A stretch of 64,000 bases of DNA from contig JACKCC010000009.1 of NCBI GenBank assembly GCA_020634245.1, positions 310,001-374,000 of the forward strand. The letters are read 5' to 3'. Source of the stretch: Ardenticatenaceae bacterium. GTDB taxonomy: Bacteria > Chloroflexota > Anaerolineae > Promineifilales > Promineifilaceae. Below the pieces are notes generated by a model. That model had not been told where the DNA came from. It saw only the letters and a program-made list of their open reading frames with translations, and did not search any database. Position numbers and translations under genes: made by a program. How positions within the stretch are numbered: position 1 is the first letter of the stretch; each line of letters opens with the position of its first letter. Shown here in pieces: positions 1-9,389 of the stretch.

Positions 1-494
1 AGCTTCACTGGTTTCCGATCAGTCATGCCGCTGATGATTCAATTCCCCCAGGTTGGACAATGGAATACATCAACACAGTCGTGAAACATATGGCGATGCC
101 TCTACTGGTTTCCGTTCTGGTTACCTTACAAATCTGGATTCAGAGCATGCGCAATACCATGATTACTGTACTGGCTGAAGATTACATTACCATGGCTGAA
201 TCAAAGGGTTTAACCCAGAACCGAATTATGTTCAATTACGCGGCACGCAATGCTATCCTCCCTACAGTCACCGGCTTTGGTATTTTCTTAGGCTCGATCC
301 TCAGCGGGCAAGTGTTGATTGAACAAGTATTCTCTTATCCCGGCCTGGGATTCCTTCTGGTTCGGGCAGTTGGAGCACGTGATTATCCATTGATGGGTGG
401 ACTATTTCTGGGTATCACAGCAGGTGTATTGTTGGTCAATTTCCTGGTTGATATTCTTTACACCTATCTTGATCCTCGAGTACGTAGCGGGTAA
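1..494 (+). CDS. ABC transporter permease, OppB/DppB type (5'-truncated by window edge)
   Basis: This is an inner-membrane permease half of an Opp/Dpp-class importer. The frame is open to the left edge (residues LHWFPISHAADD precede the first ATG at 60), so the gene begins upstream of the window and only its C-terminal half is present. The EAA-loop region is visible (AEDYITMAESKGL...RNAILP), followed by hydrophobic helices and the typical C-terminus LVDILYTYLDPRVR. The next permease starts 9-12 bp downstream, so they form one operon. Substrate is not readable from sequence; the genes downstream suggest glycosides or oligosaccharides rather than peptides (inference). Confidence 0.93.
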   Translation, partial: LHWFPISHAADDSIPPGWTMEYINTVVKHMAMPLLVSVLVTLQIWIQSMRNTMITVLAEDYITMAESKGLTQNRIMFNYAARNAILPTVTGFGIFLGSILSGQVLIEQVFSYPGLGFLLVRAVGARDYPLMGGLFLGITAGVLLVNFLVDILYTYLDPRVRSG

Positions 495-506
495 GGGTGA
501 TTTGTG

Positions 507-1493
507 ATGAACAATACCGATGAACATGCAACTGGAAACAAATTTAAAACACATATGCCAAAAAGGTTTGATTTGAAAAAACAGATGCCATGGCTTTATA
601 TATTATTGCGCCATCCGCAGGCCAGGATCGGTTTGGTAATCATTACAGGACTCATCCTTATGGCACTATTCGCGCCGGTTATTTCGCCGGGCGATCCCTC
701 CACATACCTGAACGCTTTGAACCAGCCGCCTAGTGAGGAACATATCCTGGGGATCGATCCATTGGGAAGGGATGTTTTTGCCCTGACCGTCTGGGGAGCC
801 CGCATCACCTTGACGATTGGCTTTGGTACCGCAGCTTTGGCTATTTTAATCGCGACTACGGTAGGCCTGATCGCCGGTTACTTCCGGGGTATTGTTGATG
901 ACCTGCTTGTGCTGTTGATGAACCTTTTCCTTGTCGTTCCCGGTTTGCCGCTATTGATCGTTCTTTCAGCTTATCTTCGCGCAAGCACCGCAACGGTGAT
1001 TTTTGCATTGGCTCTCACGGGATGGGCATTCCACGCCCGCATCATCCGCTCCATGACGCTTTCACTACGAGAGAAAGATTATGTGGCCGCTTCAATTGTG
1101 GCTGGAGAGAGCAACTTTGTGATTATCTTTCGTCAGATATTGCCAAATTTGATCAACCTGATCGTGGGCGGGTTCATCGGCACGTCAATCTATGGAATCG
1201 CCGCATCTACAGCTTTATCTTATCTGGGTCTGGTGAAGATGACCGATATCAGTTGGGGAACGAATCTCTTTTACGCGCAAAACGGAAATGCATTACTGCT
1301 TGGGGCCTGGTGGGTTTTTATTCCGTCCGGTTTTCTTGTAGCGTTGTCAGCTTTGGGGTTAGCCTGGATTAACTTTGGGATGGACGAGATCACCAATCCT
1401 CGCCTGCGTTCTGAACGAGAGTTGCGAAAGGTCCTGCGAAAAACGAAAATGCGACAAACCCGCGTCACGCCATTTGTACCACGGAAATATTGA
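507..1493 (+). CDS. ABC transporter permease, OppC/DppC type
   Basis: Second permease of the importer, about 328 residues. It has the family layout: a cytoplasmic N-terminus, a first transmembrane helix near residues 40-60 (LVIITGLILMALFAPVI), a periplasmic segment with HILGIDPLGRDVFA, then five helices and the EAA loop (REKDYVAASIVAGESNFVIIFRQILPNL). GTG at 504 and ATG at 507 are adjacent in frame; ATG is preferred. The ATPase gene begins 1 bp after the stop, so the transporter genes are tightly packed and translationally coupled. Confidence 0.93.
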   Translation: MNNTDEHATGNKFKTHMPKRFDLKKQMPWLYILLRHPQARIGLVIITGLILMALFAPVISPGDPSTYLNALNQPPSEEHILGIDPLGRDVFALTVWGARITLTIGFGTAALAILIATTVGLIAGYFRGIVDDLLVLLMNLFLVVPGLPLLIVLSAYLRASTATVIFALALTGWAFHARIIRSMTLSLREKDYVAASIVAGESNFVIIFRQILPNLINLIVGGFIGTSIYGIAASTALSYLGLVKMTDISWGTNLFYAQNGNALLLGAWWVFIPSGFLVALSALGLAWINFGMDEITNPRLRSERELRKVLRKTKMRQTRVTPFVPRKY

Positions 1494-1494
1494 T

Positions 1495-2568
1495 ATGAAT
1501 TCTCCTACCCAAGTTGAGCAAACAGTTCTTGATATCCGTAACTTGAATGTGGAATACCTGACAGACCGTGGGCCTGTACGGGCAGTGGAGGATGTCTCTT
1601 TCACTATCAAACCCGGTGAAGTATTCGGATTAGCGGGTGAATCGGGATGCGGAAAATCCACAATTGCGCATACGATTCTGCGCGTGCTTCGTCCGCCTGC
1701 GGTCATAACGGGTGGGCAGATCTTCTATAAAGGCGTTGATGTTTTGCAAATGGACGATATGTCTTTGGATGAGTATCGCAGCAAGATATTGGCAACGGCC
1801 GAACGAAAGGAGATTGCGCCATCTACAAACATTATAGAAACTTTCCGCTGGGCGGAGGTCTCTATGGTAATACAGAGCGCCATGAACTCATTGAACCCGG
1901 TGATTAAGGTCTCTGATCAGCTTGTTGATGTTTTGATGAAACATGAAAAGCTCAACAAGAAACAAGCTCGTGAACGCGCTGGTGAACTGTTGGAGATTGT
2001 CAATATTGAAAAGCGTAGATTGAATGCTTATCCGCATGAACTATCCGGCGGCATGAGGCAGCGTGTCGTGATCGCCATGGCGTTGGCTCTGAAGCCATCG
2101 TTGATGATTATGGATGAACCGACGACTGCGCTGGATGTGGTTGTGCAGAAGGATATTTTGCAGCAGATTGAGGAGTTAAAACGCGATCTTGGTTTCTCGA
2201 TCCTGTTTATTACCCATGATTTGTCGTTGATGGTTGAGTTTTCTGACCGTATCGGCATTATGTATGCCGGTAGAATCGTGGAGATGGCTCCGGCGAAGGA
2301 TATTTTGACACGGCCGTTTCACCCCTACACACAAGGGCTGCTTTCATCCTTTCCATCCATCACCGGCCCCAAAACCAAGTTGTCGGGCATTCCCGGCGCG
2401 CCACCCAACCTGCTCTATCCGCCAATGGGCTGCCGATTCCATCCACGCTGCCCATATTGGGATGGCGTGGAGATGGACAAAGCGCCTGAGCTGGAAGAGG
2501 TTGCGCCCGGTCACTGGGTTGCCTGTACCTGCCGAAAGAAGGCGATTCAGGAAAGCCTGGCTGGATAA
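1495..2568 (+). CDS. ABC transporter ATP-binding protein, OppD/DppD type
   Basis: First ATPase of the importer, 357 residues from the ATG at 1495. The frame is open upstream to 1375, but that part overlaps the permease and is not family-like. Walker A GESGCGKST, signature LSGGMRQRV and Walker B LMIMDEPTTALD are intact. The C-terminal oligopeptide/dipeptide extension has the cysteines of HPRCPYW...ACTC. About 20 extra residues precede the Q-loop, which reads VIQSAMNSLNPV. From memory, a similar extended loop is common in Opp-type ATPases of archaeal and Thermotoga sugar importers. That would fit saccharide uptake but does not prove it. Confidence 0.93.
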   Translation: MNSPTQVEQTVLDIRNLNVEYLTDRGPVRAVEDVSFTIKPGEVFGLAGESGCGKSTIAHTILRVLRPPAVITGGQIFYKGVDVLQMDDMSLDEYRSKILATAERKEIAPSTNIIETFRWAEVSMVIQSAMNSLNPVIKVSDQLVDVLMKHEKLNKKQARERAGELLEIVNIEKRRLNAYPHELSGGMRQRVVIAMALALKPSLMIMDEPTTALDVVVQKDILQQIEELKRDLGFSILFITHDLSLMVEFSDRIGIMYAGRIVEMAPAKDILTRPFHPYTQGLLSSFPSITGPKTKLSGIPGAPPNLLYPPMGCRFHPRCPYWDGVEMDKAPELEEVAPGHWVACTCRKKAIQESLAG

Positions 2569-2605
2569 GTACTGAAACTGATCGTTTCTGGAGATAAGAT
2601 TCACT

Positions 2606-3640
2606 ATGACTCAAGCAATTACACACTCCCAGACGGTATCGAACGACAAGCCTTTGTTGGATGTTCGCAACCTGGTCAAGCATTTCCCGATCGGCAGCGC
2701 TTTCACCACGCAACACGTTCACGCCCTGAACGGCGTCTCTTTTGCAGTACGTCGCGGCGAAGTTGTTGCATTGGTTGGTGAATCGGGCAGCGGAAAATCC
2801 ACAACGGCGCGTCTGATTGTGCGCCTGACGCCTCCCACAAGCGGACAGATCTTCCTGGATGGTGTGGATATACTTAAGGCGGAACCTCGCAAGGCTTCCC
2901 TCGGTTTTCGCCGACGGGTGCAGATGATCTTTCAAGATCCGTTTGGTTCACTCAGCCCGAATCATTCGATCGGCTATCAACTGGAACGGCCGATTATTAT
3001 CCATAAACGTGCGCAAGGGAAAACGGCCGTTCGCGAAAAGGTCTATGAATTACTGGAAATTGCCGGACTGCACCCACCCCATGAGATGGTAGATAAGTTC
3101 CCGTTCGAACTGTCTGGCGGGCAGCGCCAGCGTGTTTCAATCGCCCGCGCCCTGGCTGTAGAGCCGGAAATTATTATGGCTGACGAACCCATCTCGATGC
3201 TGGATGTCTCCATCCGCATGGGTATCCTGAACCTGATAGAGCGGTTGAAAGAGGAAAAGGGGATCGGTTTCCTGTATATCACCCATGATCTGGCCAGCGC
3301 CAGGTACATCGGGGATCGCACGATGGTGATGTATGCAGGCCACATCGTGGAGAGCGGGGAGAGTACACGTTTAATGGAATCTCCACAGCACCCTTATACC
3401 CAACTTCTGTTAGCGGCCGTTCCCAATCCAAAAGCCGGATTAACCACCAAATATGTTCAGGCGCGTGGCGAAGTCCCTTCGCTCATCGATCCCCCACCGG
3501 GGTGTCCCTTCGCACCCCGTTGCTCACGCGTAATGGAAGAATGCCGGAAAACGATGCCCACTCAATTAACCATTGAAGAAAACCACTGGGTCCGCTGCCA
3601 TCTATTTACACCCGACCCAACACCATCACTTGAGGAATAA
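2606..3640 (+). CDS. ABC transporter ATP-binding protein, OppF/DppF type
   Basis: Second ATPase, 344 residues, pairing with the OppD-like subunit as a heterodimer on the cytoplasmic face of the importer. Walker A GESGSGKST, signature LSGGQRQRV, Walker B IIMADEPISMLD and the H-loop (YITHDLA) are intact. The C-terminal extension with PFAPRCSRVMEEC is typical of the family. It ends 72 bp before the first deglycosidase alpha-like gene with no terminator between, so importer and catabolic genes are probably co-transcribed. Confidence 0.93.
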   Translation: MTQAITHSQTVSNDKPLLDVRNLVKHFPIGSAFTTQHVHALNGVSFAVRRGEVVALVGESGSGKSTTARLIVRLTPPTSGQIFLDGVDILKAEPRKASLGFRRRVQMIFQDPFGSLSPNHSIGYQLERPIIIHKRAQGKTAVREKVYELLEIAGLHPPHEMVDKFPFELSGGQRQRVSIARALAVEPEIIMADEPISMLDVSIRMGILNLIERLKEEKGIGFLYITHDLASARYIGDRTMVMYAGHIVESGESTRLMESPQHPYTQLLLAAVPNPKAGLTTKYVQARGEVPSLIDPPPGCPFAPRCSRVMEECRKTMPTQLTIEENHWVRCHLFTPDPTPSLEE

Positions 3641-3712
3641 GGGCATCCCTGTTCAGTTCACGAGAAATAGAAAGTTTGCATTCCAAACAATTTAGACAAG
3701 GAAGTGAAGATT

Positions 3713-4702
3713 ATGAATAAAAATAATAGCATCAAACGGGGTGTTAGTTTGTACAGTTTTCAGGAAGAGTATTTCCTGCGACAAATGAACCTGGAAGAGA
3801 TCATTGCCACCAGCGCCAAACTGGGCATCCAGGGAATTGAGATCATCGGTGATCAGATGATCCCGGATTATCCCAATGTCTCTGAAGAATTCTATGAGCA
3901 ATGGCACGACTGGATGAAGAAGTACAACGTAACACCAACCTGTCTCGATATGTTCCTGGATTGGAACATATACAAGGGCCGCTCGATGACCTTTGACGAA
4001 AAAGTTGAGTCGGTCCGCAAGGATATCATCGCTGCCAATCGTCTTGGCTGCTCGGTGATTCGAGTTATTGCAAGTACCGAGCCAGAGGTGCTTGCAGCGG
4101 TCGTTCCAGAAGCGGAGAAGTATAATGTGCGTCTGGGTCTTGAGATACACTCCCCCTTGCATGTCGAGCACGAACGTGTACAGCGGTGGCTGGCAACCTA
4201 TGAGAAGGTGAAATCACCTTATCTTGGTTTGGTACCCGATATGGGAATCTTCGTCAAGAAATTCCCGCGTGTGATCAGTGACCGTTGGGTACGCGATGGC
4301 ATGAAACCCGAAATGGCCAAGTTCGTTGTGGAAGCCTACAACCGCCATGATGGATTACAGGGACTGGATGATGGACTGAAGAAGATGGGAGCCACGCCTG
4401 CGGATATCAATAAGGCGATGGTTGCCACACATTTCGTCCATTCCGAACCGCGTCGAATTCTCGACATCATGCCTTATATCTTCCACATCCATGCCAAGTT
4501 CTATGAGATGCTCCCCGAATATTACGAATACAGTATTCCGTATGAAGAGATTGTTCCTATTCTCATCGAAGGCGGATATACCGGTTATCTTTCGAGCGAG
4601 TACGAAGGTAATCGCCACATCCAGGATGCCTTTGAAGTGGACAGCACGGAACAGGTCCGCCGCCAGCAGACGATGTTCAAGCAACTGCTTGGCGAAGCGT
4701 AA
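3713..4702 (+). CDS. C-glycoside deglycosidase alpha-subunit-like TIM-barrel protein, copy 1
   Basis: A 329-residue xylose-isomerase-like TIM barrel of the 'sugar phosphate isomerase/epimerase' superfamily. The putative divalent-metal ligands of the superfamily are present: Glu144 (LEIHSP), Asp176 (VPDMG), His260 (HIHAKFYE) and Glu296 (SSEYEGN), with extra active-site His146 and His258. It is followed 32 bp later by a CGDB/DUF6379 gene. In DgpB-DgpC and CarB-CarC enzymes these two proteins form the complex that cleaves the C-glycosidic bond of 3-keto C-glycosides. ATG 3713 is preferred over in-frame GTG 3704 because AAGGAAG lies about 8 bp upstream. The C-glycosidase role is inferred from the pair; a plain isomerase or epimerase remains possible. 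Confidence 0.82.
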   Translation: MNKNNSIKRGVSLYSFQEEYFLRQMNLEEIIATSAKLGIQGIEIIGDQMIPDYPNVSEEFYEQWHDWMKKYNVTPTCLDMFLDWNIYKGRSMTFDEKVESVRKDIIAANRLGCSVIRVIASTEPEVLAAVVPEAEKYNVRLGLEIHSPLHVEHERVQRWLATYEKVKSPYLGLVPDMGIFVKKFPRVISDRWVRDGMKPEMAKFVVEAYNRHDGLQGLDDGLKKMGATPADINKAMVATHFVHSEPRRILDIMPYIFHIHAKFYEMLPEYYEYSIPYEEIVPILIEGGYTGYLSSEYEGNRHIQDAFEVDSTEQVRRQQTMFKQLLGEA

Positions 4703-4734
4703 TTCAGATTACTGAAAGATAAAGGAGTTAAAAC

Positions 4735-5127
4735 ATGTTTGACAAATACATGATTGTTGAAGAAGGCTTTAAAAATATCGAGGAATCCGGAGAGGTTATC
4801 GGCTTTCAGATGGGCGTACGTCTTCCTTATTATCGCGGCGTCGTTCTGTCCCTGGTGGGCGAGATGGTGATTACTGTTGATGGCGAGAAGATGCCGTATG
4901 ACCAAATGACGCTTACATTGGATGGCGAAAACTATCCGCTGACGAAACTCGAAGACGAGCCGGTTGCCAAATGGGAATTTGGCAATATTGGTCTGATAAC
5001 CATCGCCAAGCCAGGCGGATTAGCTCCCGGTGAGCACAAAGTCGAGCTTCGGCAGCATATGAAAATCTCATACGTTCCCAATGGATTTTGGGGGCAAGAT
5101 GAGAAAACATTGCGTATCCCAGGTTAA
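4735..5127 (+). CDS. C-glycoside deglycosidase beta-subunit family protein (DUF6379/CGDB), copy 1
   Basis: A 130-residue all-beta protein. It carries the family core around residues 28-50 (LPYYRGVVLSLV, then TVDGE) and a conserved C-terminal segment HKVELRQHMKISYVP. In characterized C-glycoside deglycosidases this small subunit has no known separate activity and completes the active site of the TIM-barrel partner, here the gene 32 bp upstream. A clear AAAGGAG Shine-Dalgarno sits 8-9 bp before the ATG. It is most similar, by eye, to copy 2 at 6231. Confidence 0.8.
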   Translation: MFDKYMIVEEGFKNIEESGEVIGFQMGVRLPYYRGVVLSLVGEMVITVDGEKMPYDQMTLTLDGENYPLTKLEDEPVAKWEFGNIGLITIAKPGGLAPGEHKVELRQHMKISYVPNGFWGQDEKTLRIPG

Positions 5128-5174
5128 TTCTCGAACGAAGTTATAGTGAATTTGCAGGAAAAAGGGAGAAAACC

Positions 5175-6191
5175 ATGACAAACAAACATTCTATTAAGCG
5201 CGGGGTTAGCTTTTACAGCTTTCAAGAAGAATATTTCCTGCGCCAAATGTCCCTTGAAGACATCATTGCGACGACGGCAAAACTGGGCATTCCAGGGGTA
5301 GAGATCATTCCGGATCAAATGATTCGCGGCTATCCCAATATTCCAGATTCGTTTGTGAAACAGTGGCACGGCTGGATGGAGAAATATGAGCGCACGCCTG
5401 TGTGTATTGATATGTTCCTGGACTGGAATAAGTATGACGGCCGTATCATGACAACCGAAGAACGGGTTGAATCGATCAAAATGGACATCATCAATGCCAA
5501 CAAGCTCGGTTGTTCCGTGATCCGCGTTATCCACGATGCTGAGCCAGAAATATTAGAAGGGCTCGCACCCATAGCTGAAAAATACAATGTCAAGCTGGCC
5601 TTGGAAATTCACGCCCCCAGCTTTTACGACAGCCCACTCGAGCAGCGCTTGATCGAAATGTTCGACCATGTGCAAAGCCCCTATTTATGCTTCACATTGG
5701 ACCTGGGCGTGTTCTGCAAAAAGTTGCCTCGCGTTGCCAGCGAGCGCTTCTTGCGTGAAGGTATGAAGCCAGAAATCGTTGAATATCTTGTAGATGGTTA
5801 CAACAATGGCACCCTGCCTAAAAGCAATGAGCTTAGCAGGAGAGATGCCGGACTGGCGGACAAAATTATGGAAATGGGTGGCCGCAAAGAAGATGTTTAC
5901 TGGGCCTACATGGGCACCCACATGATCTATGCCGAACCACGCAAGATGCTGCCCTACCTGAAATACACTTCACACATTCATGGCAAATTTTACGAGATGG
6001 TCGATGACCAGACCGAATTTAGCATCCCCTACGATGAGATTATCCCCATTTTAATCGAAGGCGGCTACGAAGGTTACATCGACAGTGAATATGAAGGCAA
6101 CCGCTGGATTCAGGATGCCTTTGACGTGGACAGTACAGAACAGGTCCGTCGCCATCAAGCGATGTTGAAGAGTCTACTCGGTGAAGAATAA
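5175..6191 (+). CDS. C-glycoside deglycosidase alpha-subunit-like TIM-barrel protein, copy 2
   Basis: A 338-residue paralogue of the gene at 3713. The two align almost without gaps over the first 200 residues (shared SIKRGVS-YSFQEEYFLRQM start, MFLDWN, LGCSVIRVI, LIEGGY-GY). Putative metal ligands are Glu144, Asp176, His269 and Glu305. A ~10-residue insertion near residues 212-222 (NGTLPKSNELS) and TLDLGVF in place of VPDMGIF distinguish it, which could mean a different aglycone or sugar. Its own CGDB partner follows 39 bp downstream, so pairs 1 and 2 look like a tandem duplication of a two-gene unit. Confidence 0.82.
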   Translation: MTNKHSIKRGVSFYSFQEEYFLRQMSLEDIIATTAKLGIPGVEIIPDQMIRGYPNIPDSFVKQWHGWMEKYERTPVCIDMFLDWNKYDGRIMTTEERVESIKMDIINANKLGCSVIRVIHDAEPEILEGLAPIAEKYNVKLALEIHAPSFYDSPLEQRLIEMFDHVQSPYLCFTLDLGVFCKKLPRVASERFLREGMKPEIVEYLVDGYNNGTLPKSNELSRRDAGLADKIMEMGGRKEDVYWAYMGTHMIYAEPRKMLPYLKYTSHIHGKFYEMVDDQTEFSIPYDEIIPILIEGGYEGYIDSEYEGNRWIQDAFDVDSTEQVRRHQAMLKSLLGEE

Positions 6192-6230
6192 CCATGGGCT
6201 TTTTGTAGCTTTTACGAGGAGTGAAAGAAT

Positions 6231-6623
6231 ATGTACGATAAATATTTGATCGTTGGTGAGTATTTCAAAAATGTGGAAAAAGATGGCGAGGTGACTGGTT
6301 TTCAACTGGGTGTTCGGCTGCCATATTATCGCGGTGTCGTCCTCTCTCTGGTGGGCGATACGATTATCACGGTAGACGGTGAAGAATTCCCCATGGAGCA
6401 GCTCACCCTGACCATGAATGACAAAACTTATCCTATGACACAACTCAAATATGAGCCAGTCGACAAATGGGAATTTGGTGACATCGGGGTTGTGACTGTT
6501 GCGCGGCCAGGTGGTTTGCCTGCTGGAGAGCACAAAGTTGAACTCCAACAACAAATGAAGATCTCATACGTCCCCGGCGGATTCTGGGGAAGCGATGTGA
6601 AGGTATTGAACCTGGCTGGGTAA
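6231..6623 (+). CDS. C-glycoside deglycosidase beta-subunit family protein (DUF6379/CGDB), copy 2
   Basis: 130 residues, same length as copy 1 and collinear with it throughout (GVRLPYYRGVVLSLVG, ITVDGE, KWEFGDIG, HKVELQQQMKISYVPGGFWG). It is the presumed beta partner of the TIM barrel at 5175. A GAGGAG Shine-Dalgarno precedes the ATG. The next gene starts 15 bp later, so the block is one transcription unit. Confidence 0.8.
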   Translation: MYDKYLIVGEYFKNVEKDGEVTGFQLGVRLPYYRGVVLSLVGDTIITVDGEEFPMEQLTLTMNDKTYPMTQLKYEPVDKWEFGDIGVVTVARPGGLPAGEHKVELQQQMKISYVPGGFWGSDVKVLNLAG

Positions 6624-6638
6624 AGAAGGAAGTAAACA

Positions 6639-7067
6639 ATGAGCGATGAAAAAGAAACTTCAATTCTCGGGCGCAGTTTTATTTGTAATGAAGACTTGAG
6701 GGTGAGTACACACGCCGGAGAGCCAGGTTTTCTGGCCCGGATTCTGTTACCCTCTTACCGGTCTCTGCCACTCTCCTGCATAGAGAGGATCGATCTGCGC
6801 GTTGACGGAGCGGTTGTTGATCCCCAGGATATTACCCTCATCCTAAATGGCTATAGCCACAAGCTGGATGAAATGGGCCACCTTAGCAAGATTTTCTGGT
6901 TCATACTTGACAAGGCGGACCTTTTTATCAAAAGAAAAGAGCCGCTGGGATTGGGAGACCATGTGTTGGAAGGAACCATGGTGGTTGTTGAACCATATAT
7001 GACTGTTGGACGGTTTGCTCTGAACTATACGGCAAAAAGACAGCTTTCGGTTGCTACGGATATCTAA
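6639..7067 (+). CDS. C-glycoside deglycosidase beta-subunit family protein (DUF6379/CGDB), copy 3
   Basis: A 142-residue member of a second CGDB subtype. The core motif reads LPSYRSLPLSCIERIDLRVDG instead of the LPYYRGVVLSLV of copies 1 and 2, and this wording is shared with copy 4 at 12672. The N-terminus has ~10 extra polar residues. Unlike pairs 1 and 2, this beta gene precedes its TIM-barrel partner (ATG at 7078, 10 bp after this stop). Confidence 0.75.
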   Translation: MSDEKETSILGRSFICNEDLRVSTHAGEPGFLARILLPSYRSLPLSCIERIDLRVDGAVVDPQDITLILNGYSHKLDEMGHLSKIFWFILDKADLFIKRKEPLGLGDHVLEGTMVVVEPYMTVGRFALNYTAKRQLSVATDI

Positions 7068-7077
7068 GAGGAATTTC

Positions 7078-8049
7078 ATGACTACACAACCAGTTTTTAA
7101 CGTAGGAATATCGTTTCATAGTTTTTCCCATAATTATGTCAGCTATCAATATTCCTTTGAAGATATGATGGAAAAAGCCGCTCAACTAGGCGGCGGCGTG
7201 GAGATCGTGGGGCCGTCACATCACCGCGGTTTCCCGGAAGTGACGGATGAGTTTGAGAGGGTCTTCAAGAGTGCAGTCCAGCGATATGGACTGACGCCTA
7301 CCTCCTACGGGAGTTATGCTGACCCCTTCATGCTCCCTGACCGAGACCTGACCCCGGATGAGATTTATGAGTACACCATACCGCAATTAAAAGGAGCAGC
7401 CAGGTTAGGTTTCCCGGTGGTACGACTGCAATATTTTGCTGCCGTTGCTGCGGAACGGCTTGTTCCTGTGGCAGAAAAACTCAATATCTGGATGGGCTAT
7501 GAGCTGCACTCCCCGCTTACGATCGAGTCAAAAACGACACAAGAGTTGATTGCACAGATCAAGCGTATCTCTTCCGAACGACTGGGGCTGATTCCCGACT
7601 GCGGCATATTTGCCCGCTCGGTTTCCGAGAACCACATCAACAGTGGCCGGAAGATAGGAATTCCAGGGGAAATTATCCAGGAAGTATTGGAGCTTTGGGA
7701 CAAAAGTACCCCTGTGGATGACGTAATCGCTGATTTTCGGGCAAGGAAGCTGGATGAAAAGTGGGTTTCCTGGGTCGATATGGTCTGGGGTGGGTTCGGC
7801 CGTTCTGAACCGTCTGCCATGCTGCCTCTTAAGGAGTACATCAAACATGTCCACGGCAAGTTCTACACTCTGGTGGATGGGGATGAGCCTAACCTGCGCT
7901 ACGAAGATGTGGTGAAGACGCTGCTTGAGATGGGCTATACCGGATGGATGTCCACAGAATATGAAGGGGCGCCAACCGATGCGTTTGCGATAGCTAAAGC
8001 TCACCAGGACATGATCAAGCGCTACATTCAAAAGTATACCAAGAACTAG
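7078..8049 (+). CDS. C-glycoside deglycosidase alpha-subunit-like TIM-barrel protein, copy 3
   Basis: A 323-residue TIM barrel with putative metal ligands Glu142 (YELHSP), Asp174 (IPDCG), His259 (HVHGKFY) and Glu294 (STEYEGA). ATG 7078 is chosen over an in-frame upstream start at 7051 because AGAGGAA lies 6-8 bp before it and the upstream start would overlap copy 3 of the beta subunit. It shares GG-VEIVG and FPEVTDEF with copy 4, so it belongs to the second alpha subtype. It is the presumed catalytic partner of the CGDB protein just upstream. Confidence 0.8.
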   Translation: MTTQPVFNVGISFHSFSHNYVSYQYSFEDMMEKAAQLGGGVEIVGPSHHRGFPEVTDEFERVFKSAVQRYGLTPTSYGSYADPFMLPDRDLTPDEIYEYTIPQLKGAARLGFPVVRLQYFAAVAAERLVPVAEKLNIWMGYELHSPLTIESKTTQELIAQIKRISSERLGLIPDCGIFARSVSENHINSGRKIGIPGEIIQEVLELWDKSTPVDDVIADFRARKLDEKWVSWVDMVWGGFGRSEPSAMLPLKEYIKHVHGKFYTLVDGDEPNLRYEDVVKTLLEMGYTGWMSTEYEGAPTDAFAIAKAHQDMIKRYIQKYTKN

Positions 8050-8064
8050 ACGATTAAAGAGTGT

Positions 8065-9366
8065 TTGGAACGGGAAACGGCCGTTCAGGAAATCCATATA
8101 TTGTCATCCGAAAACATTGCTACCATAACAAAAGCCCAAACAGATGACGGCAAATACGAGGGTAATTACAGATGGGCCATTATGGCCTTAGGGGCCTTGA
8201 CGAATGCCTTCACCGTTGCTGTTCCCATAATGGGTCTGTCCGTATTACTGCCAGAGATCGCTAAAGATCTGAACCTAAGCCTTTTTCAATCTGGATTGGT
8301 TTGGGGAATGAGTTCGCTGCCCATGATCTTTTCCAGCTTACTGGGCGGAAACCTGTGCAACCGATATGGACCGAGAAAAATGCTCATCTTCAACAGCATT
8401 TTTATAGGCGTAGCGGCCGCACTTCTTGGTGTTTCTGGCAATTTCACCTTTCTGTTACTTTCAGTATTGGCGTTCGGTTTTTTTGGACCCATGATCACAC
8501 TAAGTAACTTCATGAATGCAGTCGTCTGGTTTCCACTCCACGAACGCGGGTTTGCCAATGGCCTCGTCGCGCTTGGCATGGCGTTTGGATTCTTTATCGG
8601 TTCAATTCTCAGCGCAACCATCCTTTCCCCCTTTTTGCATGGATGGCGCAATGTCTTCTTTTTGTACGGCGCTGTAGCCACATTATTTGGCCTGGTATGG
8701 ATCACCACACGGTCATCACCAAACGAAAGTATGCGTCAAGAGACTGCCTCAGGCACAATCTCTTTTAAACAAGGGATTTCACATATCTCAAAACTGGCAA
8801 GCATTTGGTTTTTGGGGCTAGGAGTTCTGGGGAATAGTGGGGCTGTTCAGGGCGTGTTAGGGTATTTGCCACTCTACCTGCAAGGGCAGGGCTGGTCTGT
8901 TGCCCAAGCCGGTGGGCTTATGGCAACCTTTCATATATCTAGCATGGTTTTTGTTCTCCCAATCTCCTTCGTCGCAGATCGGTTTTTCTCAGGGAAAACG
9001 CTGTTGATCGTAACGTCCATATTTGCTGCCATTGGTCTGAGCTTGTTATCTATTCTTAAGGGAACTGCCATCTGGATTCCTATCATCCTCGCTGGAATGG
9101 TGCGCGATGCCTTCATGGCAATTTTCTTTACAGTCGTTAGCGGTGTGAAAGGCGTTGGCACTACCTACGCCAGCCTGGCCACCGGGCTGATGATGGTTTT
9201 TGTTGGAACCGGGAATCTGCTTGCTCCACCCATAGGCAACAGCCTGGCTGCTGTGGGTACAGCACGGTCCCCATTAATTTTCTGGGCGGGACTAGCTATT
9301 TGTGGCTTTTGTTGCCTGATTATATCTTTTTGGCAAGAGAGCCGTGTAAAAGCAGCAGTCGGCTAA
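8065..9366 (+). CDS. MFS transporter
   Basis: A 433-residue major facilitator with about 12 hydrophobic helices. The loop between helices 2 and 3 reads GGNLCNRYGPRKM, a version of the MFS G-x3-D/N-R-x-G-R-R/K motif. The first helix starts near residue 33 (WAIMALGALTNAFTVAVPIMG). No ATG precedes it in frame; the likely start is TTG at 8065, 15 bp after the previous stop. Position inside the deglycosidase operon suggests uptake of a glycoside or export/uptake of a product (inference). A copy of the ACGGCCGT palindrome lies in its fourth to seventh codons. Confidence 0.88.
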   Translation: MERETAVQEIHILSSENIATITKAQTDDGKYEGNYRWAIMALGALTNAFTVAVPIMGLSVLLPEIAKDLNLSLFQSGLVWGMSSLPMIFSSLLGGNLCNRYGPRKMLIFNSIFIGVAAALLGVSGNFTFLLLSVLAFGFFGPMITLSNFMNAVVWFPLHERGFANGLVALGMAFGFFIGSILSATILSPFLHGWRNVFFLYGAVATLFGLVWITTRSSPNESMRQETASGTISFKQGISHISKLASIWFLGLGVLGNSGAVQGVLGYLPLYLQGQGWSVAQAGGLMATFHISSMVFVLPISFVADRFFSGKTLLIVTSIFAAIGLSLLSILKGTAIWIPIILAGMVRDAFMAIFFTVVSGVKGVGTTYASLATGLMMVFVGTGNLLAPPIGNSLAAVGTARSPLIFWAGLAICGFCCLIISFWQESRVKAAVG

Positions 9367-9389
9367 TATCTTATTGAAAGAGGATCCCT

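Noticed and set aside
1375..1494. N-terminal extension of the OppD-like ATPase
   Set aside because: It overlaps the permease gene, does not resemble the family, and an ATG directly after the permease stop fits the known start.
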